DNA of 16,109 bases from CAZJNX01 sp964547415 (GCA_964547415.1 CAZJNX010000106.1:1-16109); one strand, 5' to 3'; shown: positions 1 through 6,572, counted from the stretch's first letter. Made by a program: numbers and translations. Notes: generated from the letters alone by a model not told the origin.

Positions 1-1
1 C

Positions 2-1681
2 GCCCGCCTCGTCCTGTCGGCCTTCTACAACGTCGCGCCCGAGCACAAGCTGCGCGTGATCGCCCCCGATGTCGGCGGCGGCTTCGGCTCCAAGATCTAC
101 ATCTATCCCGAGGAGATCGTCTGCCTGGTGGCGGCGAAGGCCATGGGCCGCCCGGTGAAGTGGGTCGCCGACCGCTCCGAAAGCTTCATGACCGACGCCC
201 ACGGCCGCGACCACGTCACGAAGGCGAAGCTCGCCCTCGACGGGGACCACCGCATCACCGGCTTCAAGGTGGAGACGACGGCGAACCTCGGCGCCTACAT
301 GTCGCTGTTCTCGTCCGCGACGCCCACGTACCTCTACGCCACGCTGATGTCCGGCCAGTACGCGATGCCGAACATCTACGTGAACGTGAAGGGGGTCTAC
401 ACCCACACGGTGCCGGTGGACGCCTACCGCGGCGCTGGCCGGCCGGAAGCGACCTTCGTGGTCGAGCGGATGATGGAGATCGCCGCGCGGCGGCTCGGGA
501 TCGACCCGGTGGAGCTGAGGCGCAAGAACTTCATCCGCGAGTTCCCGCACCAGACGCCGGTCTTGATGAACTACGACCCGTGCGACTTCGAGGCGCTCCT
601 CGAAAAAGGCCTCGCGGCGATCGACCACGCGGGCTTCCCGGCGAGGAAGGCCGAGGCGGAAAGCCGCGGCAAGCTGCGCGGCATCGGCTTTTCCTGCTAC
701 ATCGAGGCGTGCGGCCTCGCCCCGTCGAAGGCGGTCGGCGCCCTCGGCGGCGGCGTGGGTCTTTGGGAGTCGGCCGAGATCCGGGTGAACCCGGTCGGCA
801 CCATCGAGGTGCTCACCGGCAGCCACAGCCACGGCCAGGGCCACGAGACGACGTTCGCCCAGGTGGTCGCCGACCGGATCGGCGTGCCCGTCGGCAACGT
901 GGAGATCGTCCACGGCGACACCGACAAGGTCCAGTTCGGCATGGGCACCTATGGCTCCCGCTCCGGGCCCGTCGGCATGGGGGCGATCGCAAAGGCGCTC
1001 GAGAAGGTGGAGGCGAAGGCGAAGAAGCTCGCCGGCCACCTCCTCGAGGCGGACGAGAACGACATCGTCATCGAGAACGGCGAATTGAAGGTGGCGGGCA
1101 CCGACCGCAAGCTCGCCTGGCACGAGGTGACGCTCGCCGCCTACACCGCCCACAACCTCCCCGACGGGATGGAGCCGGGCCTGTCCGAAAAATCCTTCTA
1201 TGACCCGGCCAACTTCACCTTCCCGTCCGGCACCTTCATCTGCGAGGTGGAGGTGGACCCGGACACGGGCGTGACGCGGGTCGTGAACTTCGTGGCGGTC
1301 GACGACTTCGGCAAGATCATCAACCCGATGATCGTGGAGGGCCAGGTCCACGGCGGCCTCGCCCAGGGCATCGGCCAGGCGCTGCTGGAGGGCTGCGTCT
1401 ACGACGAGAACGGCCAGCTCGTCACCGCCTCCTACCAGGACTACTGCATGCCGCGGGCGGACGACCTGCCCTCCTTCATGCTCGACCATGTGGAGGTCCT
1501 GAACCCCAACAACCCGCTCGGGGTGAAGGGCTGCGGCGAGGCCGGGGCGATCGGCGCGCCCGCGGCGGTGATGAACGCGATCACCGACGCCATCGGCACC
1601 GAGGACGTCACGATGCCCGCCACCCCCGAGAAGGTCTGGCGGGCGATCCAGGCCGCCCGCCCGGCGATGGCGGCCGAGTAG
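2..1681 (+). CDS. Form-II CoxL-like molybdopterin-binding large subunit (5'-truncated by window edge)
   Basis: This is a catalytic large subunit of the xanthine dehydrogenase/CO dehydrogenase family. Such proteins bind a molybdenum-molybdopterin cytosine dinucleotide cofactor and hydroxylate or oxidise a small substrate, passing electrons through a 2Fe-2S subunit and a FAD subunit. The reading frame is already open at base 2, so the N-terminus with the hammerhead domain is missing. The window holds 559 residues, against roughly 770-800 in the family. Visible signatures are GGGFGSK near the start, AYRGAGR at 422-442, GQGH near 836-847, and GVKGCGEAG with the presumed catalytic Glu codon at 1538-1540. 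AYRGAGR is the form-II signature. True (form-I) CO dehydrogenase has AYRCSFR, whose Cys holds copper, so CO oxidation is unlikely. The FAD subunit follows 102 nt downstream, and the form-II S-L-M order predicts the iron-sulfur gene just before the window. The substrate cannot be told from sequence. Confidence 0.93.
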   Translation, partial: ARLVLSAFYNVAPEHKLRVIAPDVGGGFGSKIYIYPEEIVCLVAAKAMGRPVKWVADRSESFMTDAHGRDHVTKAKLALDGDHRITGFKVETTANLGAYMSLFSSATPTYLYATLMSGQYAMPNIYVNVKGVYTHTVPVDAYRGAGRPEATFVVERMMEIAARRLGIDPVELRRKNFIREFPHQTPVLMNYDPCDFEALLEKGLAAIDHAGFPARKAEAESRGKLRGIGFSCYIEACGLAPSKAVGALGGGVGLWESAEIRVNPVGTIEVLTGSHSHGQGHETTFAQVVADRIGVPVGNVEIVHGDTDKVQFGMGTYGSRSGPVGMGAIAKALEKVEAKAKKLAGHLLEADENDIVIENGELKVAGTDRKLAWHEVTLAAYTAHNLPDGMEPGLSEKSFYDPANFTFPSGTFICEVEVDPDTGVTRVVNFVAVDDFGKIINPMIVEGQVHGGLAQGIGQALLEGCVYDENGQLVTASYQDYCMPRADDLPSFMLDHVEVLNPNNPLGVKGCGEAGAIGAPAAVMNAITDAIGTEDVTMPATPEKVWRAIQAARPAMAAE

Positions 1682-1697
1682 ACGGACGACGCGAGCG

Positions 1698-1725
1698 GGC
1701 CGCCCGCCGGCGGGCACGGGCGGCC
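1698..1725 (+). repeat. Intercistronic GC hairpin between the two molybdenum hydroxylase genes
   Basis: GGCCGCCCG (1698-1706) pairs perfectly with CGGGCGGCC (1717-1725), a 9-bp stem with a 10-nt loop. An alternative 14-bp palindrome, GCCCGCCGGCGGGC, sits at 1702-1715. It lies in the 102-nt gap between the large-subunit stop and the FAD-subunit start and is not followed by a T run. It could stabilise the upstream message or lower readthrough into the next gene. That role is inference; only the pairing is seen. Confidence 0.5.
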
Positions 1726-1783
1726 GCAGGATGGTGAGGCGAGGCGCCCCGCGAGGCGGCCCGCCAGGGAGAGGGACGAGACG

Positions 1784-2584
1784 ATGTACGCCACCACCTA
1801 CACCCGCGCGAAGAGCCTCGACGAGGCGGCGCAGAAGCTCGCGGGCGCCGAGGACGGGAAGTTCCTCGGCGGCGGGCAGACGCTTCTCGCCACCATGAAG
1901 CAGCGCCTCGCCGCGCCCACCGACCTCGTGGACCTCACCGCCATCCCGGACCTTCGCGGCATCGAGGTGACCGGGGATCAGCTCGTCATCGGCGCGGCCA
2001 TGCGCCACGCGGAGGTGGAGCGCTCGCAGGAGGTCGCGGGCGCCATTCCCGCGCTCGCCGCGCTCGCGGGCCTCATCGGCGATCCGGCCGTGCGCAACAT
2101 GGGCACCATCGGCGGGTCGGTCGCCAACAACGACCCGGCGGCGGACTACCCGGCCGCCTGCATGGCCCTCGACGCCACGATCCACACGAACAAGGGCAGC
2201 CACGGGGCGAGCGACTTCTTCCAGGGCCTGTTCGACACGGCGCTGGAGGAGGACGAGATCATCACGAAGATCGCCTTCAAGATCCCCGAGAAGGCGGCCT
2301 ACGAGAAGTTCCGCAACCCGGCCTCCCGCTACGCCCTGACCGGCGTGTTCGTGGCGAGGATGAAGGACGGGTCGGCCCGCGTCGCCGTCACGGGCGCGGG
2401 CGCCGACGGCGTCTTCCGCGTCGCTGCCATGGAGGAGGCGCTCGCCGGCAACTGGTCGCCCGACGCGGTGGCCGGCATCGCCGTCGACCCCTCCGGCATG
2501 ATGGGCGACATCCACGGCTCGCCCGAGTACCGCGCCCATCTCGTCACGGTGCTGGCGAAGCGCGCGGTCGCCGCCGCGGGCTGA
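1784..2584 (+). CDS. CoxM-like FAD-binding subunit of the molybdenum hydroxylase
   Basis: This is a 266-residue FAD-binding medium subunit (FAD_binding_5 followed by the CO_deh_flav_C domain). It takes electrons from the iron-sulfur subunit and passes them to a respiratory or other acceptor. Both family FAD motifs are visible: GGGQTLL at residues 29-35 (usual form A-G-G-Q-S-L-L) and TIGGSVANNDPAAD at residues 108-121 (usual form T-I-G-G-S-x4-D-P-x-A-D). The length is normal for the family (about 260-290). The ATG start is preceded by a purine-rich AGGGAGAGGGACGAG stretch serving as ribosome binding site. It follows the large subunit on the same strand, as expected for the form-II order S-L-M. 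A hairpin begins 10 nt after the stop. I am confident of the subunit type; the substrate is unknown. Confidence 0.93.
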   Translation: MYATTYTRAKSLDEAAQKLAGAEDGKFLGGGQTLLATMKQRLAAPTDLVDLTAIPDLRGIEVTGDQLVIGAAMRHAEVERSQEVAGAIPALAALAGLIGDPAVRNMGTIGGSVANNDPAADYPAACMALDATIHTNKGSHGASDFFQGLFDTALEEDEIITKIAFKIPEKAAYEKFRNPASRYALTGVFVARMKDGSARVAVTGAGADGVFRVAAMEEALAGNWSPDAVAGIAVDPSGMMGDIHGSPEYRAHLVTVLAKRAVAAAG

Positions 2585-2594
2585 CCGCCCGACC

Positions 2595-2613
2595 CGGGCG
2601 ACTCGGTCGCCCG
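2595..2613 (+). terminator. Hairpin just after the CoxM-like gene
   Basis: CGGGCGAC (2595-2602), loop TCG, GTCGCCCG (2606-2613) form a perfect 8-bp stem starting 10 nt after the stop codon. There is no T tract, as is common in very GC-rich genomes, so whether it stops transcription by itself is uncertain. Confidence 0.45.
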
Positions 2614-2633
2614 CCCCGGCTCCCACCCCTGCG

Positions 2634-2662
2634 CGCCGCCGGTCCCCGCCGGGCCGGCGGCG
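2634..2662. terminator. Shared hairpin between convergent genes
   Basis: CGCCGCCGG (2634-2642) pairs with CCGGCGGCG (2654-2662), a 9-bp perfect stem with an 11-nt loop. It lies between the plus-strand CoxM-like stop (2584) and the minus-strand small-protein stop (2669), so it could terminate both transcripts. No T tract is present on either strand. Confidence 0.5.
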
Positions 2663-2668
2663 TTCGCG

Positions 2669-2923
2669 TCAGTCGATCCCCCGCGAGAAGCGCCGGTCGG
2701 CGAGGATCGCCACCAGCCCCGCGCCGATCATGGTGCGGCGGTGGGACACCCCGTCCATCCAGGCCACCTCCCCCGACGGGCCGGCCGTCTCGACTGCCAT
2801 CTCCGCAGCGATCGCCGGCTCGGAGCGCTCCGCCGGCGCCAGCGCCATCGCGCCGAGCGCGCCGGCGAGCGCCACCACGCGCGGCACCATCCGCCCCAAG
2901 GTGTTCGTCCGGACCCGTGTCAT
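2669..2923 (-). CDS. Small putative exported protein, 84 aa, unknown function
   Basis: I do not recognise this protein. The start at 2923 is chosen because AGGGGGAA lies 6 nt upstream on the minus strand, and because the N-terminus then reads as a signal peptide: basic MTRVRTNTLGR, a hydrophobic stretch to about residue 29, and a possible cleavage site at APA-E or AIAA-E. The frame stays open upstream to an ATG at 3052, but that extension is Arg/Pro-rich and has no comparable ribosome binding site. The mature part is short (about 45-50 residues), has no Cys, and contains VAWMDG and a second weakly hydrophobic stretch (MIGAGLVAILA). It is divergent from the small protein at 3170, which carries a similar VIWIEG stretch. 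Codon bias in so short a GC-rich frame is weak evidence, so it may not be a real gene. Confidence 0.5.
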   Translation of the reverse strand: MTRVRTNTLGRMVPRVVALAGALGAMALAPAERSEPAIAAEMAVETAGPSGEVAWMDGVSHRRTMIGAGLVAILADRRFSRGID

Positions 2924-2996
2924 CGCTCGTTCCCCCTGCGCCGGACCGGCCGGCTTTCCTCTTCGACCGAGGTGGGGGCGATCCCGGGACGGCGGA

Positions 2997-3010
2997 GTGA
3001 CCCGGATCAC
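2997..3010. promoter_or_regulatory. Possible CRP/FNR-family operator (GTGA-N6-TCAC)
   Basis: GTGACCCGGATCAC is a near-perfect dyad (12 of 14 positions) with the GTGA-N6-TCAC core of CRP-type sites. The outer T and A of the full consensus are absent. It lies in the spacer between two divergent small-protein genes, 74 nt from the start of the minus-strand gene. Eight fixed bases can occur by chance in a window this size, so this is only a candidate. Confidence 0.25.
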
Positions 3011-3169
3011 GGGCCGGTGAGTTCGCCGTGACGCGTCGCGCGGAGGCGGCACGCCCCGCCGGGAACTTCTACCTCCCCGCGCAATTCTCTCTCTTAAAGT
3101 GCATTCCGCCGCAGGAGCAACCGCACCGCGTGACAGCCGGGGCGGCGGGCGTGCAGGGGAGACGGGCGG

Positions 3170-3490
3170 ATGGCGAGGTCACGGATCGGGGTGGCGGGCG
3201 CCGCGGCGCTGCTCGCGGGCGCGGCGGCGGTGCTTGTCCAGTCGGGCGCGGGGGGCGACCGGGCGGCGAGCGCCGCGGAAGGCGCGGCGGCCGCCGGCAC
3301 GGCGCCGCGGGTGATCTGGATCGAGGGCGGCGGCGGGGCAGCGCCCCGCTTCCACGCGGCAGGGAACCTCGCCCGGGGCCATGCGCCGGGATGGGTGTGC
3401 CGCCGCTCCGCGCCGGGGGCGGGGCTCGCCGCCTTCGGCCTGTCCACGGGCCGGCCGGCGAAGCGCTGCGTGCCCGCGGCGGGCCGCTGA
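3170..3490 (+). CDS. Small putative exported protein, 106 aa, unknown function
   Basis: I do not recognise this protein. It begins with a typical Sec-type signal sequence: MARSR, then an Ala/Leu/Val-rich stretch to about residue 24, and a small-residue region to about 45. The predicted mature part (about 60-70 residues) is Gly/Arg-rich and contains VIWIEG at residues 48-53, a WVC motif at 75-77, and two Cys residues (77 and 100) that could form a periplasmic disulfide. The ATG is preceded by CAGGGGAGACGGGCGG, which gives an AGGGGAG ribosome binding site. It is divergent from the 84-aa gene across a 246-bp spacer and lies 75 nt ahead of the prolyl-tRNA editing gene. Several other frames are open across it, so the coding call rests on the signal peptide and the ribosome binding site. 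Confidence 0.5.
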   Translation: MARSRIGVAGAAALLAGAAAVLVQSGAGGDRAASAAEGAAAAGTAPRVIWIEGGGGAAPRFHAAGNLARGHAPGWVCRRSAPGAGLAAFGLSTGRPAKRCVPAAGR

Positions 3491-3565
3491 GCGAGGCGGC
3501 TTGCGCCGTCGGCCCGCCCGGCCTATGCGGGCGCCCGCGAGAGGGAACACCACCGGAGACGCCCC

Positions 3566-4075
3566 ATGCCGGCGAGCCGAGCGGACCTGATGGCCCGCCT
3601 TCAGAGCCTGTCCATCGCCACCACCACGGTGAAACATCCGCCGGTCTTCACCGTGGCGGAGGCGCAGGCCCTGCGCGGGACGATCCCCGGCGGCCATGCC
3701 AAGAACCTCTTCCTGAAGGACCGCAAGGGCGCCCTTTTCCTCCTCGTGGCGGAGGAGGAGACGCCCGTCGACCTCAAGACGGTTCACACACTCATCGGCG
3801 CGAAGGGCCGGGTGAGCTTCGGCAACGCGGACCTCCTGATGGAGGTGCTCGGCGTGGTGCCGGGCGCCGTCACGCCCTTTTCCGTCGTCAACGACCGGGA
3901 GGGCCGGGTGAGGGTCTTCCTCGACGCGCGGCTCGCCGCCATGGACCCGTTGAACTTTCACCCCCTCGAGAACGTGGCGACCACCACCATCGCCACCGCC
4001 GACCTCCTCGCCTTCCTCGAGGCGGAAGGCCACGCGGCCACCGTGGTGGACCTCGCGGCGACGCCGGCTTCTTGA
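3566..4075 (+). CDS. ProXp-ala/PrdX-type prolyl-tRNA trans-editing deacylase (YbaK/EbsC fold)
   Basis: This is a 169-residue free-standing editing-domain protein of the YbaK/ProXp superfamily, annotated in databases as prolyl-tRNA synthetase associated domain protein. Members hydrolyse mischarged tRNA(Pro), with Ala-tRNA(Pro) the known substrate of the Caulobacter homologue. Visible signatures are the conserved AKNLFLKD (Lys46, Asn47), GVVPGAVTPF at residues 96-105, and NFHPLENVATTTI with His132. The length matches the family. A GGAG ribosome binding site lies about 8-9 nt before the ATG. Alphaproteobacterial ProRS enzymes commonly lack a full editing insertion domain, which makes such a trans-acting protein important (family knowledge). 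It is the first gene of a plus-strand protein-quality block, with 82 nt to the next gene. Specificity for Ala rather than another amino acid is inferred. Confidence 0.9.
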   Translation: MPASRADLMARLQSLSIATTTVKHPPVFTVAEAQALRGTIPGGHAKNLFLKDRKGALFLLVAEEETPVDLKTVHTLIGAKGRVSFGNADLLMEVLGVVPGAVTPFSVVNDREGRVRVFLDARLAAMDPLNFHPLENVATTTIATADLLAFLEAEGHAATVVDLAATPAS

Positions 4076-4157
4076 GGGGGCCGGATTGTCAAGCCCCGGC
4101 AAAGGCGCCATCTAGGGCCGAAGGGTCACGACGCGACGACAGGCACAGGGAGCGGCC

Positions 4158-5099
4158 ATGAACAGTTCCGGGATCATCCTCGGGCCGGGCGGCCAGCGCG
4201 CGGGCGCGGGCGGCGCGGGCGATGGCGGGGCCGACGGCGAGGTGGTGGAGACGACCACCCAGACCTTCGCGCGGGACGTGCTCGAGCCGTCCCGCGAGGT
4301 GCCCGTCCTCGTCGATTTCTGGGCGCCCTGGTGCGGCCCGTGCAAGCAGCTCGCGCCGGTGCTCGAGAAGGCCGTCAAAGCGGCGAAGGGTGCCGTCAAG
4401 CTCGTCAAGATGAACATCGACGAGCACCCGGCGGTGGCCGGCCAGCTCGGCATCCAGTCGATCCCGGCGGTGATCGCCTTCCGCAACGGCCAGCCCTTCG
4501 ACGGCTTCATGGGCGCCGTGCCGGAAAGCCAGATCAAGGAGTTCATCGCCCGCATCGCCGGGCCCGCGCCCTCGGGCGCCGCGGACCTCGTCGCCGAGGG
4601 CGACCGTCTGCGCGCCGAGGGGCAGACGGAGGAGGCGGCCCGCCACTACATGGCCGCCCTCGAGGAGGACCGGGAGGACGCGGGCGCCTTCGGGGGTCTC
4701 GCCGCCTGCTACGTGGACCTCGGCGAGCTCGACGAGGCGCGGCGGATCCTGTCCATGCTGCCCGCCGAGATGAAGGCCCACGCGGCCGTCCAGTCCGCCG
4801 AGGCGGCGTTGAAGCTGAAGGAGGAGGCGGCGAGCCTCGGTCCCGCGAACGAGCTCGAGGCGCGCCTCGCGAAGGACCCGCGCGACCACGGGGCCCGCTT
4901 CGACCTCGCCCTGCAGCTGTCGGCCCAGGGCTTCCGGGACGAGGCGGTGGACCACCTCCTCGAGATCGTCCGCCACGACCGGGAATGGAACGAGGACGCC
5001 GCCCGCCGCAAGCTGGTGGAGCTGTTCGAGGCCTGGGGCCCGAAGGACCCGGCGACGGTCCGTGGTCGCCGGCGGTTGTCATCCCTCATGTTCGCCTAG
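4158..5099 (+). CDS. cnoX: CnoX (YbbN) chaperedoxin: thioredoxin domain plus TPR
   Basis: A thioredoxin-fold domain (about residues 28-140) is followed by a tetratricopeptide region (about 145-313) in a 313-residue protein. CnoX/YbbN protects unfolding proteins from oxidation and hands them to GroEL/ES or DnaK. The active site is WCGPC with Cys59 and Cys62, and the cis-Pro loop is IQSIPAV (Pro103). E. coli CnoX has lost one of these cysteines. An intact CGPC, as in the Caulobacter protein, implies real thiol-disulfide reductase activity. The first 27 residues are Gly/Ala-rich and probably disordered. The ATG at 4158 has a modest GGGAG just upstream. The next gene starts 38 nt after its stop, so co-transcription with the LON-domain gene is likely. 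Confidence 0.92.
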   Translation: MNSSGIILGPGGQRAGAGGAGDGGADGEVVETTTQTFARDVLEPSREVPVLVDFWAPWCGPCKQLAPVLEKAVKAAKGAVKLVKMNIDEHPAVAGQLGIQSIPAVIAFRNGQPFDGFMGAVPESQIKEFIARIAGPAPSGAADLVAEGDRLRAEGQTEEAARHYMAALEEDREDAGAFGGLAACYVDLGELDEARRILSMLPAEMKAHAAVQSAEAALKLKEEAASLGPANELEARLAKDPRDHGARFDLALQLSAQGFRDEAVDHLLEIVRHDREWNEDAARRKLVELFEAWGPKDPATVRGRRRLSSLMFA

Positions 5100-5123
5100 A
5101 TTCCTCGGGGTACGCACTCACCC

Positions 5124-5129
5124 GAGAGG
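5124..5129 (+). promoter_or_regulatory. Ribosome binding site fixing a TTG start
   Basis: GAGAGG sits 8 nt before the TTG at 5138. No ATG or GTG near this point in the same frame gives a family-like N-terminus, so this site decides the start of the LON-domain gene. Confidence 0.65.
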
Positions 5130-5137
5130 TTTTCGAT

Positions 5138-5815
5138 TTGGCCGGGAACAGGACCTACAGGGACGTTGCCGAGCTGCCTGCCGTGATCCCGGTGTTCCCG
5201 CTCACGGGGGCGCTCCTGCTGCCGCGGGCGCAGCTGCCCCTCAACATCTTCGAGCCGCGCTACCTCGAGATGGTGGACCACGCGCTCGCGGGAGAGCGGG
5301 TCATCGGCATCGTCCAGCCGCGCTTCGACGACGCGGACAACCCCACCCGCTCCCGTCCGGAGCTGTGCGCGATCGGCGGCCTCGGCCGCGTCGTGTCCTT
5401 CCAGGAGACGGGGGACGGGCGGTATCTCATCTCGCTGGAGGGGATCTGCCGCTTCCGCATCCTTGAGGAGACGGACAGCCCGGGCAAGTTCCGCACCTGC
5501 CGGGTGGACATGTCCCCCTTCGCCCTCGACCTCGAGCGGGAGAGCGGGGAGAAGGACGTGGACCGGGACTCCGTCATCCGCGTCTTCAAGGACTTCCTGG
5601 AGGCGAACGACCTGGAGGCGGACTGGAAGAGCGTGCGCGGCGCCTCCAACGAGGCACTCGTCAACACGTTGTCCATGATGTCCCCCTACGGTCCGGCGGA
5701 GAAGCAGGCGCTCCTCGAGGCACCGGACCTCGCCGCCCGGGCCGCCACGCTGGTGGCGATCACCGAGATCGCGCTCGCCCGCCAGGGGAGCGACGAGAAG
5801 CCCGTCCTCAACTGA
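5138..5815 (+). CDS. LON peptidase N-terminal (substrate-binding) domain protein
   Basis: This is a 225-residue stand-alone version of the Lon protease N-terminal domain, with no ATPase or peptidase domain. Such proteins are widespread in alphaproteobacteria; their role is unproven, but a substrate or adaptor function in protein quality control is supposed. The family signature PAVIPVFPLTGALLLP covers about residues 14-29, followed by NIFEPRYLEM starting at residue 36. The frame is open far upstream through cnoX in a different frame. I place the start at TTG 5138 because of the GAGAGG ribosome binding site and because the resulting N-terminus (M-A-G-N-R-T-Y-R-D) matches the short tail usual before ELPAVIPVFPL. 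It lies between cnoX and the Trm112-like gene, an order I recall as common in Rhizobiales. TTG use suggests modest translation. Confidence 0.88.
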   Translation: MAGNRTYRDVAELPAVIPVFPLTGALLLPRAQLPLNIFEPRYLEMVDHALAGERVIGIVQPRFDDADNPTRSRPELCAIGGLGRVVSFQETGDGRYLISLEGICRFRILEETDSPGKFRTCRVDMSPFALDLERESGEKDVDRDSVIRVFKDFLEANDLEADWKSVRGASNEALVNTLSMMSPYGPAEKQALLEAPDLAARAATLVAITEIALARQGSDEKPVLN

Positions 5816-5827
5816 GGGCGCCGCGGC

Positions 5828-5847
5828 GCGGCGGGCATCCCCGCCGC
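5828..5847 (+). repeat. Intercistronic hairpin ahead of the Trm112-like gene
   Basis: GCGGCGGG (5828-5835), loop CATC, CCCGCCGC (5840-5847) form a perfect 8-bp stem. It lies 12 nt after the LON-domain stop and just before the CGGAGGA ribosome binding site (5856-5861) of the next gene. It has no T tract. It may be a processing or attenuation hairpin; function not shown. Confidence 0.4.
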
Positions 5848-5870
5848 CATCCGCCGGAGGAACGAGCGAG

Positions 5871-6062
5871 ATGAGCGAAGCCGAAGCGCGCAAGGTGGAT
5901 CCCAAGCTCCTGGAGATCCTCGTCTGCCCGGTGACGAAGACCACCCTCGAGTACGACCCGAACCGGGACGAGCTCGTCTCCCGGGCGGCGAAGCTCGCCT
6001 ACCCGATCCGCGACGGCATTCCCATCATGATCCCCGACGAGGCCCGCCCCCTCGAGGACTGA
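5871..6062 (+). CDS. Trm112 family protein (UPF0434/YcaR-like)
   Basis: This is a 63-residue small protein of the Trm112/YcaR family. Eukaryotic Trm112 is a zinc-binding activator of tRNA and protein methyltransferases; the role of bacterial members is much less clear. Recognisable family blocks are LLEILVCPVTKTTLEY (about residues 13-28) and YPIRDGIPIMIPDEAR (about 44-59). Only one Cys (19) is present, so a four-Cys zinc site cannot form; this is common in alphaproteobacterial copies. A CGGAGGA ribosome binding site lies 9 nt before the ATG. It ends the plus-strand block begun at 3566 and is followed by a strong palindrome. Confidence 0.9.
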   Translation: MSEAEARKVDPKLLEILVCPVTKTTLEYDPNRDELVSRAAKLAYPIRDGIPIMIPDEARPLED

Positions 6063-6133
6063 CGGACCCGTCGCCGCCCGTCCCGCGCCCGAGCGGCCGG
6101 GGCGGCAAAGGCGGTATGCCCCGCGGGCACGAC

Positions 6134-6153
6134 GGCCGGCCCGCGGGCCGGCC
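6134..6153 (+). terminator. 20-bp perfect GC palindrome, likely terminator of the upstream operon
   Basis: GGCCGGCCCGCGGGCCGGCC is a perfect 20-bp palindrome made only of G and C, giving an 8-9 bp stem. It lies 71 nt after the Trm112-like stop, between two plus-strand transcription units. A role as an RNA hairpin terminator is the simplest reading; no T tract follows (next bases TCCCCGTG). Being a perfect dyad, it could also cruciform or bind a dimeric protein. Confidence 0.5.
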
Positions 6154-6294
6154 TCCCCGTGCATCCACCCGGGCCGTGGCGCGCGAGCCGCCGTGATCGG
6201 GCACCCCGCACCCGCCGTGACACGCCGTCCGGCCCGCGGCGGATGGCCGCCTTCTCCTTCATCCGGCAGCGGGCGGCATCCAGCGGGGTTGAAG

Positions 6295-6317
6295 GCACTG
6301 GCCGTGACTGCCAGTGT
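6295..6317 (+). repeat. Hairpin in the egtB upstream region
   Basis: CACTGGC (6296-6302) and GCCAGTG (6310-6316) form a perfect 7-bp stem around CGTGACT, extended by a G-T pair (6295/6317). It lies about 260 nt before egtB. It is less GC-dominated than the chance palindromes nearby. Function unknown. Confidence 0.35.
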
Positions 6318-6565
6318 GGCAGGGCGTGCTCGATGGCGGCGGAGCGATCCCCCGCCGTCTTTCCCTGACGCGGCCACCCGGCCGCTCGATTTCGGCCTCC
6401 TTCCGACGGGATGCCGAAGTGAAAAATGCGTTTAGCGGCCGAAACGGCCAGGGTGGTCCTTCATCCTCCCGTCACGGAGACTTCGTTTCATCAGTCAGGG
6501 AACCGCCGCGCCTCGACCCCTGTTGAGGATCGAACCAGCACGCCCGCCGAACGATCGACCATGGG

Positions 6566-6572
6566 AAGGAGG
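6566..6572 (+). promoter_or_regulatory. Consensus Shine-Dalgarno of egtB
   Basis: AAGGAGG lies 6 nt before the ATG at 6579. It is the closest match to the anti-Shine-Dalgarno consensus that I see in the window, and it suggests strong initiation of the egtBD message. Confidence 0.8.

Noticed and set aside
2924..3052. ATG at 3052 as start of the 84-aa minus-strand protein
   Set aside because: The added 43 residues are Arg/Pro-rich and would hide the signal peptide; the strong ribosome binding site is at the inner start.
4077..4100. Possible terminator after the prolyl-tRNA editing gene
   Set aside because: Only competing 5-bp stems with 11-nt loops can be drawn, too weak to call.
4331..5137. 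Upstream extension of the LON-domain frame through cnoX
   Set aside because: The extension is Arg/Gly-rich and overlaps cnoX out of frame. A good ribosome binding site and family-like N-terminus appear only at TTG 5138.
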